From Streptomyces sp. HD (GTDB lineage Bacteria > Actinomycetota > Actinomycetes > Streptomycetales > Streptomycetaceae), in contig NZ_JAQMYP010000025.1 in assembly GCF_028369295.1 (NCBI RefSeq), forward strand, positions 62,001 through 126,000: a DNA stretch of 64,000 nt. Reading direction: 5' to 3'. Below, in pieces: positions 9,158 through 16,080 of the stretch. The translations under genes and the position numbers were made by a program. Below the pieces are notes generated by a model. The model did no database searches and was not told the origin of the DNA. It was given only the letters and a program-made list of their open reading frames with translations. Numbering within the stretch: the first letter of the stretch is position 1; each line of letters begins with the position of its first letter.

Positions 9158-9826
9158 GTGACCGACCGAGACGCCGCCCCCCTCGACCCCGCCGCGATGC
9201 GCAAGCAGTACCGGGCCGAGGGCCTCGCCGAGAACGACCTGGCCGCCACTCCCGTCGAGCAGTTCGCGCGCTGGTTCAAGCAGGCCGCGGCGGAGGCCCA
9301 TCTCTTCGAGCCGAACGCGATGATCGTCTCCACCGCGGACGCGGAGGGCCGGCCCAGCGCCCGTACGGTGCTGCTGAAGCAGTTCGACGAGCAGGGCTTC
9401 GTCTTCTACACCAACTACGACTCCCGCAAGGCCCGCGACCTCGCCGACAACCCGTACGTCTCGCTGCTGTTCCCCTGGCACCCGATGGCCCGCCAGGTCA
9501 TCGTCACGGGCGTGGCCCGGCGCACCGGACGGGACGAGACCGCCGCTTACTTCCGCACCCGCCCGCACGGCTCCCAGCTCGGCGCCTGGGCCAGTGCGCA
9601 GTCCTCGATCATCGCGACCCGAGCCGATCTCGACGCCTCCTACGCCGAGCTGGCCGCCCGCTATCCCGAGGGCGAGCAGGTGCCGGTGCCGCCGCACTGG
9701 GGAGGTTTCCGGGTGGCGCCGCAGCTGGTGGAGTTCTGGCAGGGACGCGAGAACCGGCTGCACGACCGGCTGCGGTATGTCGCGCAGCAGGACGGGAGCT
9801 GGCGGGTGGAGCGGCTCAGCCCGTGA
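9158..9826 (+). CDS. pdxH: pyridoxamine 5'-phosphate oxidase
   Basis: FMN enzyme that oxidises pyridoxine/pyridoxamine 5'-phosphate to pyridoxal 5'-phosphate. At 222 aa it has the full PdxH pattern: MRKQYRAEGLAENDL at the N-terminus, SARTVLLKQFDEQGFVFYTNY (FMN binding), RQVIVTGVARR, SRKARDL, and the C-terminal dimerisation signature EFWQGRENRLHDR near residue 195. GTG at 9158 is the first in-frame start; an ATG at 9150 is out of frame and stops at once. A second, more divergent member of the fold is at 61467. Only this copy has the canonical C-terminal signature (WQGRxxRLHDR), so it is the likely functional PdxH. Confidence 0.95.
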   Translation: MTDRDAAPLDPAAMRKQYRAEGLAENDLAATPVEQFARWFKQAAAEAHLFEPNAMIVSTADAEGRPSARTVLLKQFDEQGFVFYTNYDSRKARDLADNPYVSLLFPWHPMARQVIVTGVARRTGRDETAAYFRTRPHGSQLGAWASAQSSIIATRADLDASYAELAARYPEGEQVPVPPHWGGFRVAPQLVEFWQGRENRLHDRLRYVAQQDGSWRVERLSP

Positions 9827-9858
9827 ACCGGGCGCCGCGTGAGGGCCGGGAAAGCAGA

Positions 9859-9931
9859 CGACCCGCGAGCTCGGGTTCCTCCGCCTGGCGGCGAAGGAGC
9901 CGGCCGGACGTACCGGCGAGCTCGCGGGTCG
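9859..9931. other. three-way-junction inverted repeat between pdxH and the RidA gene
   Basis: Bases 9859-9873 pair perfectly with 9917-9931 (15 bp). The enclosed 43 bases fold into two more hairpins: 9874-9885 with 9890-9901 (12 pairs, one mismatch, one G-U, loop TGGC) and 9904-9907 with 9913-9916 (CCGG/CCGG, loop ACGTA). It begins 33 bp after the pdxH stop and lacks a T run. It could be a terminator, a processed RNA or a cruciform; the sequence alone does not say which. Confidence 0.7.
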
Positions 9932-10123
9932 GGTGACTGCTGGGATTGGGCCGGCTGCACGCGTCTGTCACGCGCTGGTCCGGCACCGCACTGGGTGGGG
10001 TGACGGGCCGCTAGCCCGCAGCCACCTCACGCGTCCGGTATTCATACATCTGCCGAACCACCTCCCTTCTCGTGTGCACCACACCCTAGGAAGCGGTCCG
10101 GCCCCGATCAACCGCTTTTTTCC

Positions 10124-10153
10124 TTGGATCTGTCCGTGCCGGTCACCTAGCGT
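10124..10153 (+). promoter_or_regulatory. housekeeping-type promoter giving a leaderless RidA transcript
   Basis: TTGGAT at 10124-10129, 18 bases, then TAGCGT at 10148-10153. Position +1 would fall at about 10160-10161, that is on the ATG at 10161. No Shine-Dalgarno precedes that ATG, which agrees with a leaderless mRNA. Confidence 0.6.
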
Positions 10154-10160
10154 TCCGTGC

Positions 10161-10571
10161 ATGACAAAGCAGCAGGCGGAGCGGCGGGCGATTCTCAGCG
10201 GTTCGACCTTCGAGGAGCAGATCGGGTACGCGCGTGCCGTGGTCGACGGGGACTGGGTGCATGTGTCGGGGACGACGGGGTTCGACTACACGACGATGAC
10301 GATCTCCGAGGACGTGGTGGAGCAGGCCGAGCAGTGTCTGCGGAACGTGGGGGCCGCGCTGGAGGAGGCGGGGGCCTCGTTCGCCGATGTGGTGCGGGTG
10401 CGGTATCTGCTGCCGGAGCGGGCCGACTTCGAGCCGTGCTGGCCGGTGCTGCGGCGGCACTTCGGTCAGGTGCGGCCGGCGGCGACGATGATGATGTGCG
10501 GGCTCGCGGATCCTCGTATGAAGATCGAGATTGAGGTGTACGCGCGCCGGGGAGGCGGCTCTCATGTCTGA
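10161..10571 (+). CDS. RidA/YjgF/UK114 family protein
   Basis: A 136-aa member of the RidA superfamily, trimeric enamine/imine deaminases that protect PLP enzymes or act in amino-acid catabolism. The conserved core is seen in GDWVHVSGTTGFDY near residues 33-46, EQCLRNVGAALEEAG near 62-76 and VVRVRYLLPE near 81-90. The MMMCGLADPRMKIEIEV segment near the C-terminus occupies the position of the usual AVEVxxLA(D)PxxxVEIE motif, where Arg of the active site is expected in classical RidA. Here the Arg is at DPRMKIE. It overlaps the following acetyltransferase gene by eight bases. The proximity to pdxH fits a PLP-related housekeeping role, but that is only suggestive. Confidence 0.88.
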   Translation: MTKQQAERRAILSGSTFEEQIGYARAVVDGDWVHVSGTTGFDYTTMTISEDVVEQAEQCLRNVGAALEEAGASFADVVRVRYLLPERADFEPCWPVLRRHFGQVRPAATMMMCGLADPRMKIEIEVYARRGGGSHV

Positions 10572-11004
10572 TCTTCGGATTGCGCCGGTCGACGGTGAGG
10601 TCATGCTGGAGGAGTGGCGGCACGTCCACAACGTGATCGTCCCGCCCGCGGCCATGGACCTCGACGAGGTGCGGGAGCGCGCCGGGCGGTACCGCCTGCG
10701 GAACGCGTACGCCGGTGACGTCCTCGTCGGCTGTTCGACGGTGCGCCCGCCGGAGGGCGAGGGCGCGGTGGCGACGGTCATCGCGCGCGTGCTGCCCGAG
10801 TACCGGCGGCGTGGCTACGGCGCGGAGCTGTACGAGGACGGGCTGGCCCACGCGCGCGTGCTGGGCGCCGGGGCGGTCGAGACCTGTGTGCTGGCCGTCA
10901 ACGAGGACGGGTTGCGGTTCGCCGGGGCGCGGGGATTCGTCGAGATCGATCGGTATGTACTGGACGGTGAGAGCGATCAATGGGTGGACCTGCGGTTGGA
11001 GTAG
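10564..11004 (+). CDS. GNAT family N-acetyltransferase
   Basis: A 146-aa acetyltransferase fold. The acetyl-CoA pyrophosphate loop (motif A) is seen in VLPEYRRRGYGAELYEDGLAHAR (Q/RxxGxG/A pattern RRGYGA near residue 80), with VNEDGLRFAGARGFVEI as the C-terminal motif B. The ATG at 10564 follows GGGGAGGCGG by a few bases and overlaps the RidA stop, so the two genes are coupled. The substrate is not predictable; co-transcription with RidA suggests a small amine or a reactive metabolite. Confidence 0.87.
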   Translation: MSDLRIAPVDGEVMLEEWRHVHNVIVPPAAMDLDEVRERAGRYRLRNAYAGDVLVGCSTVRPPEGEGAVATVIARVLPEYRRRGYGAELYEDGLAHARVLGAGAVETCVLAVNEDGLRFAGARGFVEIDRYVLDGESDQWVDLRLE

Positions 11005-11139
11005 GCAGGCGACGGCTCGTACAACGATTCCTTCAATCTTGGGGAACACGGTGTGTGCTGCGTCACGTTCCAGTTAGATGATTGCAAGTGAGCGAACCGA
11101 CGCGTCGTACGTGCGGACGCAGCTTGGCAGGGGGTCCAG

Positions 11140-12585
11140 GTGAGTGCTTCCCGGCGTAGTGGGACCACCGACGAGCTGGGGCCGGACGAACCCGAGCGGG
11201 ACGGTCCGGACGAGTCGTCGGGTGGTTCGGAGGGTTCGGCAGGCGGCTCCGATTTGCTGGCCGCGCTGCTGGACGGGATGGACGCTGCCCTGTGCGCCTT
11301 CGACGGCGACGGGGTCGTCACCCATTGGAACCGTGAGGCGGAGCGCATCCTCGGGTGGTCCGCGGCGGAGGCCGTCGGGCGGCACGGTTTCGCCGGATGG
11401 GCGGTGCGCGAGGCCGACGCCGAGGAGGTCGAGGCGCGGCTGATGTCCGCCATGCACGCTCCCGGGCGGCAGGTGCACGAGTTCGCACTGCTGACCAAGG
11501 ACGGCGGCCGGGTTCTCGTACGGACCCAGTCGGCGGCCGTACGCGGTCCGGACGGGAAGCCCGCCGGGGTGTACTGCGCCTTCAGCGAGGTGCACGCGCA
11601 GATCGATCTGGAGCGGTCGATCGCGCTGAGCGAGGCCCTGTTCGAGGACGCGTCGTGGGGTGTCGTCCTGGTCGACGCCGATCTGCGGCCGGCCGTGGTG
11701 AACGCGCACGCGGCCCGTGCGCTGGGCATCGGGCGTACGTCCGTGCTCGGCCGGCCGCTCGGTGAGCTGCTCGCCCAAGGGGTGGAGGAGCTGGAGAGCG
11801 CGCTCACGCATGTGCTGGCGGAGGGCGCGCCGCCCGCGCCGGCCGAGATCTGGGTGAGCGTACGGACACCGGAGGGCGAGCGGCGGCGGTGCTGGCGGTG
11901 CGGCTTCGTACGGCTGGCCTCGCCGCTCGCGGAGGAGCCGGTGCCGTTGGGGGTGGGCTGGCTCTTCCAGGACGTGACCGCGGCCAAGCAGAGCGAGCAG
12001 GAGGCGGCGCTGCTGCGGTTCCGGACGAACCAGCTGCATCGGGCCGCGCGTGCCGCCGCCGAGTGCGAGGACCCTGTCGAGGCGGCCACCGTGCATCTGG
12101 ACTTCGCGCTGGCCGGGTTCGCCGACCATGCGCTGATCGACCGGGCCGCGGGTGGGGCCGGTGGGGCTGTCACGGATTCGGATACGGATACGGCGGAGCC
12201 GGTACGGCTCGTCCGGGTCGCCGTGACGCCGTCCGGGGCGCCGGGCCCGAGTCTGCTCGGCGGGGAGGCCGGGCTGCCGGTGCGCTATGCCGAGGGTCAT
12301 CCGGCGTTGCAGTGCGTGGCTCGGGCCGGGTCGGTGCGGGCCGATGCGGGGAACATGCCGGCGGAGCGGGCGCGTGAGTGGGCCGTGGGACGGCAGTGGC
12401 CGGCGGACGCCGTGCACGCGTTGTGTGCCGTGTTGCGGAGCCGGGGGCGGACCTTGGGGGTCGTCACGTTTCTGCGGGGCTCGGGGCGCAGCGCGTTCGA
12501 GCGCAGTGATGCGGTGTACGCGGAGGATGTCGCGGTGCGGATCGCCTCCGCGCTGGATTTGGCGGGGGTTCTGGAGGCGGAGTAG
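11140..12585 (+). CDS. two-PAS plus GAF sensory protein without catalytic output domain
   Basis: 481 aa. The start GTG at 11140 follows AGGGGG with a spacing of seven. After a short acidic, disordered N-terminus there are two PAS domains: LLDGMDAALCAFDGDG... with WNREAERILGWSAAEAVG (about residues 40-150), and LFEDASWGVVLVDADLRP (about 165-290). A GAF-like domain then runs to the end (TFLRGSGRSAFERSDAVYAEDVAVRIASAL is its characteristic last helix). No PP2C, histidine kinase or GGDEF domain follows, unlike the common Streptomyces PAS-GAF-PP2C phosphatases. It may be a stand-alone sensor or a truncated relative. Partner unknown. Confidence 0.85.
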   Translation: MSASRRSGTTDELGPDEPERDGPDESSGGSEGSAGGSDLLAALLDGMDAALCAFDGDGVVTHWNREAERILGWSAAEAVGRHGFAGWAVREADAEEVEARLMSAMHAPGRQVHEFALLTKDGGRVLVRTQSAAVRGPDGKPAGVYCAFSEVHAQIDLERSIALSEALFEDASWGVVLVDADLRPAVVNAHAARALGIGRTSVLGRPLGELLAQGVEELESALTHVLAEGAPPAPAEIWVSVRTPEGERRRCWRCGFVRLASPLAEEPVPLGVGWLFQDVTAAKQSEQEAALLRFRTNQLHRAARAAAECEDPVEAATVHLDFALAGFADHALIDRAAGGAGGAVTDSDTDTAEPVRLVRVAVTPSGAPGPSLLGGEAGLPVRYAEGHPALQCVARAGSVRADAGNMPAERAREWAVGRQWPADAVHALCAVLRSRGRTLGVVTFLRGSGRSAFERSDAVYAEDVAVRIASALDLAGVLEAE

Positions 12586-12627
12586 CGGGGGCTCCCGGGG
12601 GGTCTGGGAGGTCTGGGAGCTCCAGGA

Positions 12628-12699
12628 GGTCCGGGGGATCCTGGAGGTCCGGGGGATCCTGGAGGTCCGGGGGATCCTGGAGGTCCGGGAGATCCGGGA
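12628..12699. repeat. 18-bp tandem repeat in a convergent gap
   Basis: GGTCCGGGGGATCCTGGA is present three times exactly (12628-12681), with a degenerate fourth copy to 12699 and weaker flanking units. It lies between the converging PAS and SIS genes. Confidence 0.9.
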
Positions 12700-12720
12700 G
12701 CGCGCCGGTCCGTCGGCGGT

Positions 12721-13476
12721 TCACTGCCGGTAGAAGATCCTGTCGCCGTACTTCTCGAACACCTCGCCGTTCCAGTCGTGGCCGCCGTCCACGTTGCCGG
12801 AGCGCAGGAGCGGGGGCTCGATGCCTCGGGTGGCCAGGGAGCCGGCTGCCGTGGCCATGACCGCCTGGAGGAGTGCCGTGGTGACGACCGTGGACGCCGG
12901 GGCGAAGGGGGCCGGGACGGTGTCGAGGGTGAGGGTCGCGTCGCCGATCGCGATCTTCGAGTCGAGGACGATGTCGCAGTGGTCCTTGAGGTAGGTCCCG
13001 GAGACATGGCGGGACTTCGTCTCCGAGGCGTACGCCACTGAGGTCACGCCGATGACCTTGACGCCGAGGGCGCGGGCCTTGACGGCCATCTCCACGGGGA
13101 GGGCGTTGCGGCCGGAGAGGGAGATGATGATCAGGGCATCGCCCGCGCGCAGGGGGGAGCTGTCCAGGACGGCGCTCGCCAGGCCGTCCACGCGTTCGAG
13201 GGCGGAGCCGAGGGTGGCGGGCATGACGTCGACGCCTACGACGCCGGGGACGGCGAGCAGGTTCATCAGGGCGAGGCCGCCCGCGCGGTAGACGATGTCC
13301 TGGGCGGCGAGGGAGGAGTGGCCGGCGCCGAAGGCGAAGAGGCGGCCCTCGGCGGCGACGGTGTCGGCGAGCAGGGTGCCGGCTGCCTCGATGTTCTCGG
13401 CTTCCTCTGCACGGACCCGGTGGAGCAGGCCGATCGCGGCGTCGAAGAACTGGTCGGCCGGGCTGCTGTCGCTCAT
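12721..13476 (-). CDS. SIS-domain protein (UPF0309 family)
   Basis: A 251-aa sugar isomerase (SIS) fold. RLFAFGAGHSSLAAQDIVYRAGG (near residues 45-67) and IIISLSGRNALPVEMA (near 118-133) are the two phosphosugar-binding segments; the second has the S-x-S-G-x-N pattern. Family members bind or isomerise phosphorylated amino sugars, or sense them. UPF0309 proteins have no settled activity, and S. coelicolor SCO4393 is, from memory, the namesake. The ATG at 13476 is preceded by GGAGGGG. It is divergent from dmdR1 across 327 bp. Confidence 0.88.
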   Translation of the reverse strand: MSDSSPADQFFDAAIGLLHRVRAEEAENIEAAGTLLADTVAAEGRLFAFGAGHSSLAAQDIVYRAGGLALMNLLAVPGVVGVDVMPATLGSALERVDGLASAVLDSSPLRAGDALIIISLSGRNALPVEMAVKARALGVKVIGVTSVAYASETKSRHVSGTYLKDHCDIVLDSKIAIGDATLTLDTVPAPFAPASTVVTTALLQAVMATAAGSLATRGIEPPLLRSGNVDGGHDWNGEVFEKYGDRIFYRQ

Positions 13477-13803
13477 GCGGGGCCCCTCCGGGGTGGCTTG
13501 GGTGGTGCGGGCGCGTGTGTGTCGCGGATCACCGTGCGGTCTGGACCAGTGCGGTGTCAATACGGCCGGGGACGCCCGCGGCGGCCCGTTGCCGTCCGTT
13601 GCGGATGTCCCCTCCCGCCGTGGGCGGCTGCGGGGCCGTGCGGCTGTGGGCCATGGGGTGGATCCTCGCTTAACCCGTTGGTTTCAACTGCGCGGCACGG
13701 TTGTCAGTGGTATCCGGCAGAATTGACTACAGGGCCAGCGCACGCGCCGTGGAGCTGTCTCGCTTCCGGCTGAGCTAATCGCAGAGCTAATCGAGGGGCA
13801 CGT
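13477..13803. promoter_or_regulatory. divergent intergenic region SIS gene / dmdR1 with direct repeat
   Basis: GAGCTAATCG is repeated exactly at 13772-13781 and 13784-13793, just before the dmdR1 ribosome site GAGGGG (13793-13798). The 12-base period could serve a dimeric regulator or be chance. I did not find a convincing iron-box palindrome. The rest of the gap shows nothing recognisable. Confidence 0.45.
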
Positions 13804-14496
13804 ATGTCCGGACTGATCGACACCACGGAGATGTATCTCCGCACCATCCTTGAGTTGGAGGAGGAAGGTGTGGTCCCCATGCGCGCCCGGATCGCCGAGC
13901 GGCTGGACCAGAGTGGACCCACCGTCAGTCAGACGGTGGCGCGGATGGAGCGTGACGGACTGGTGTCCGTGGCGACCGACCGGCATCTGGAGCTCACGGA
14001 CGAGGGTCGGCGGCTGGCCACCCGTGTCATGCGCAAGCACCGCCTCGCGGAGTGTCTGCTCGTCGACGTGATCGGGCTGGAGTGGGAGCAGGTGCACGCC
14101 GAGGCGTGTCGCTGGGAGCACGTGATGAGCGAGGCCGTGGAGCGGCGCGTGCTGGAGCTGCTGCGGCACCCGACCGAGTCGCCGTACGGCAACCCCATCC
14201 CGGGGCTGGAGGAGCTCGGCGAGAAGGACGGCGCCGATCCGTTCCTGGACGAGGGCATGGTCTCGCTGGCCGATCTGGACCCGGGTGTCGAGGGCAAGAC
14301 GGTCGTGGTGCGGCGCATCGGGGAGCCGATCCAGACCGACGCGCAGCTGATGTACACGCTGCGTCGGGCGGGGGTGCAGCCCGGCTCGGTGGTGAGCGTG
14401 ACCGAGTCCGCGGGTGGTGTGCTGGTCGGTAGCGGCGGTGAGGCTGCGGAGCTGGAGGCGGACGTCGCCTCGCATGTGTTCGTCGCGAAGCGCTGA
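13804..14496 (+). CDS. dmdR1: DtxR/IdeR-type metal-dependent repressor DmdR1
   Basis: 230 aa, the usual length for full three-domain IdeR proteins. The winged HTH is MRARIAERLDQSGPTVSQTV (residues 21-40). Metal-site residues follow in HRLAECLLVDVIGLEWEQVHAEACRWEHVMSEAVE (Cys102/His106-type region), and a C-terminal SH3-like domain ends VFVAKR. In Streptomyces, DmdR1 represses siderophore and iron genes with Fe(II) and also affects antibiotic production (literature knowledge). The gene is monocistronic here with GAGGGG five bases before ATG. An overlapping antiparallel gene, adm, was reported in S. coelicolor; a long antisense frame also exists here (see separate entry). Confidence 0.95.
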   Translation: MSGLIDTTEMYLRTILELEEEGVVPMRARIAERLDQSGPTVSQTVARMERDGLVSVATDRHLELTDEGRRLATRVMRKHRLAECLLVDVIGLEWEQVHAEACRWEHVMSEAVERRVLELLRHPTESPYGNPIPGLEELGEKDGADPFLDEGMVSLADLDPGVEGKTVVVRRIGEPIQTDAQLMYTLRRAGVQPGSVVSVTESAGGVLVGSGGEAAELEADVASHVFVAKR

Positions 14497-14651
14497 CCCA
14501 CCGGCAGCTGTCCATCTCGGGTTCCGTTCCGCGTAATTCCCGGTACGGGAGCGGGAGTTGTGGCGTTCTGCCGAACGCGTTGATTCCAAGATTCAGTGCG
14601 CCAAATCGCAGCGCTGGAACTCTTCGCGTGCAAGGCTGTCGCGAGAGGCAT
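13929..14651 (-). other. antisense open frame over dmdR1 (possible adm counterpart)
   Basis: A 240-codon open frame on the opposite strand covers most of dmdR1. Its translation is Ser/Thr/Arg/Pro-rich with no domain. Such frames arise easily opposite GC-rich genes, so openness alone is weak evidence. It is listed because an antiparallel protein-coding gene at exactly this place (adm) was reported in S. coelicolor. A different antisense frame at 13684-14589 also exists and could equally be the counterpart. Confidence 0.22.
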
Positions 14652-14730
14652 ATGACCTGAGGGCTCTGGGCCGTGATCGCATGCGAGCGGCCGGTGAGGG
14701 GGCGGGCGGATGTGCCGTGGTTGTGGAGAG

Positions 14731-14758
14731 GGCCCCGGCGCCTTACGGCGCCGGGGCC
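14731..14758 (+). terminator. strong GC-rich stem-loop
   Basis: GGCCCCGGCGCC (14731-14742), loop TTAC, GGCGCCGGGGCC (14747-14758): 12 perfect pairs followed by TGTCCTCCCC. It lies 235 bp after dmdR1, so it may end the dmdR1 transcript or an unannotated small RNA. Confidence 0.7.
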
Positions 14759-14924
14759 TGTCCTCCCCTGTGCTGACCCGGAGCCCCGAGCTCTCAGGGT
14801 CATTCCCCTCGGACCGGTTTCCCCGAGCGGTCCGCCTCCCGGTGAAGGTCTCCCCTCGGCGGTGGCGATCAATCCTTGCCGGGGGTCACTCGAATGAGCG
14901 GTGTTGGCCGCGGAGACCCTATTT

Positions 14925-14940
14925 TCGAATACGGGTTCGA
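14925..14940. promoter_or_regulatory. SOS (LexA)-box-like palindrome
   Basis: TCGAAT-ACGG-GTTCGA matches the actinobacterial LexA box TCGAAC-N4-GTTCGA with one mismatch. TAGTCT immediately after (14941-14946) fits a -10 hexamer, so a bound repressor would cover the promoter. The downstream gene is the alpha/beta hydrolase-fold protein at 15189. Confidence 0.45.
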
Positions 14941-15188
14941 TAGTCTGCGGGGTGACAGGTCACGCGGAACGTGCGCTTCAGGGATGTGCGCATAAGATCA
15001 CGTGAGACACACAGGACATGCACATCGCATGCGAGGGCATCGACGGCGCGTGTGACACAGGTGGCGCTCGGTGCCCGCCGGAGCGGCAGCGGATACGGCA
15101 GGCAAGGCAGACAGGACGCGGTTCACAGGGTCGGCCGCATCGAGTGGGAGCGAGCGGGCCGAGCGGAGCTAGGGGGGTGCCAGGACCA

Positions 15189-16055
15189 ATGGCGCGGCGC
15201 ATCGACGTGACCGGGACAGGCGGCGTTCGTCTCGCGGCATGGGAGTTCGGCGACCCTCCCAAGACCGACCCCGCGAAGGAACCCGACGGAACCACCGGTG
15301 TCCTGTTACTGCACGGCCTCATGGGCCGCGCCTCGCACTGGGCCTCCACCGCCCGCTGGCTCTCCGAGCGGCACCGCGCGGTCGCCCTGGACCAGCGCGG
15401 GCACGGCCGTAGCGACAAGTCGCCGCAGGCCTCCTTCACACGCGAGGCGTACGTCGACGACGCCGAGGCCGCCCTCGAACAGCTAGGTCTCGCCCCGGCC
15501 GTCCTCATCGGCCACGCCATGGGCGCGCTGACCGCCTGGCAGCTCGCCGCCAAGCGGCCCGACCTGGTGCGCGGCGTGATCATCTGCGACATGCGGGCCT
15601 CCGCACTCGGGGCGGCCTCGCAGCGGGAGTGGGCGGACTGGTTCAAGTCCTGGCCGGTGCCCTTCGCCACGCTCGCCGACGTGCGCAAGTGGTTCGGGGA
15701 GGACGACCCGTGGGTCGAGCGGCCGAACGCCGCGCGCGGGGAGTTCTACGCCGAGGTCATGCACGAGTGCGAGGACGGCTGGCGGCCGGTGTTCGTGCCG
15801 GACCAGATGCTCACCTCCCGGGAGACCTGGGTGTTCGACGCGCACTGGGAGGAGCTGGCGCAGGTGCAGTGCCCGGCGCTGGTCGTCCGTGGGCTCGACG
15901 GTGAGCTGGGGCGGGCCGAGGCGCAGGAGATGGTCCGGGTGCTGCCCCGCGGGGAGTATGCGGAGGTGTCCGACGCCGGGCACCTCGTGCACTACGACCA
16001 GCCGGAGGGGTGGCGGGCCGCCATCGAGCCTTTCCTGGACGCGGTACGCACTTGA
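15189..16055 (+). CDS. alpha/beta hydrolase-fold protein lacking the nucleophile serine
   Basis: A 288-aa protein with the clear fold: LLLHGLMGRASHWASTA (oxyanion HG), VALDQRGHGRSDKSP, and the acid/His end GLDGELGRAEAQ and DAGHLVHYDQPEGW. The nucleophile elbow, normally G-x-S-x-G, reads GHAMGA (codons GGC CAC GCC ATG GGC), so Ala replaces Ser. Acid and His positions are kept. The protein may be a pseudo-enzyme, a binding protein, or use cofactor-less chemistry. ATG at 15189 gives the fold without extension; AGGGGGG lies about 12 bases upstream. An in-frame ATG at 15018 would add 57 low-complexity residues and is unlikely. It sits downstream of the SOS-like box. It converges with an ABC transporter operon. 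Confidence 0.88.
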   Translation: MARRIDVTGTGGVRLAAWEFGDPPKTDPAKEPDGTTGVLLLHGLMGRASHWASTARWLSERHRAVALDQRGHGRSDKSPQASFTREAYVDDAEAALEQLGLAPAVLIGHAMGALTAWQLAAKRPDLVRGVIICDMRASALGAASQREWADWFKSWPVPFATLADVRKWFGEDDPWVERPNAARGEFYAEVMHECEDGWRPVFVPDQMLTSRETWVFDAHWEELAQVQCPALVVRGLDGELGRAEAQEMVRVLPRGEYAEVSDAGHLVHYDQPEGWRAAIEPFLDAVRT

Positions 16056-16080
16056 TGCCGGGTGCCGCTGAGCTCGGCCG

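Larger units (their letters stand above)
14497..15188. other. 692-bp gene-poor region downstream of dmdR1
   Basis: No convincing protein-coding frame. It contains a strong hairpin (14731-14758) and an SOS-box-like palindrome with a TAGTCT -10 candidate (14925-14946). A short RNA ending at the hairpin is possible but no upstream promoter is clear. Confidence 0.5.

Noticed and set aside
15018..15188. N-terminal extension of the alpha/beta hydrolase from ATG 15018
   Set aside because: The extra 57 residues are Arg/Gly-rich low complexity, and the fold begins at the ATG at 15189.
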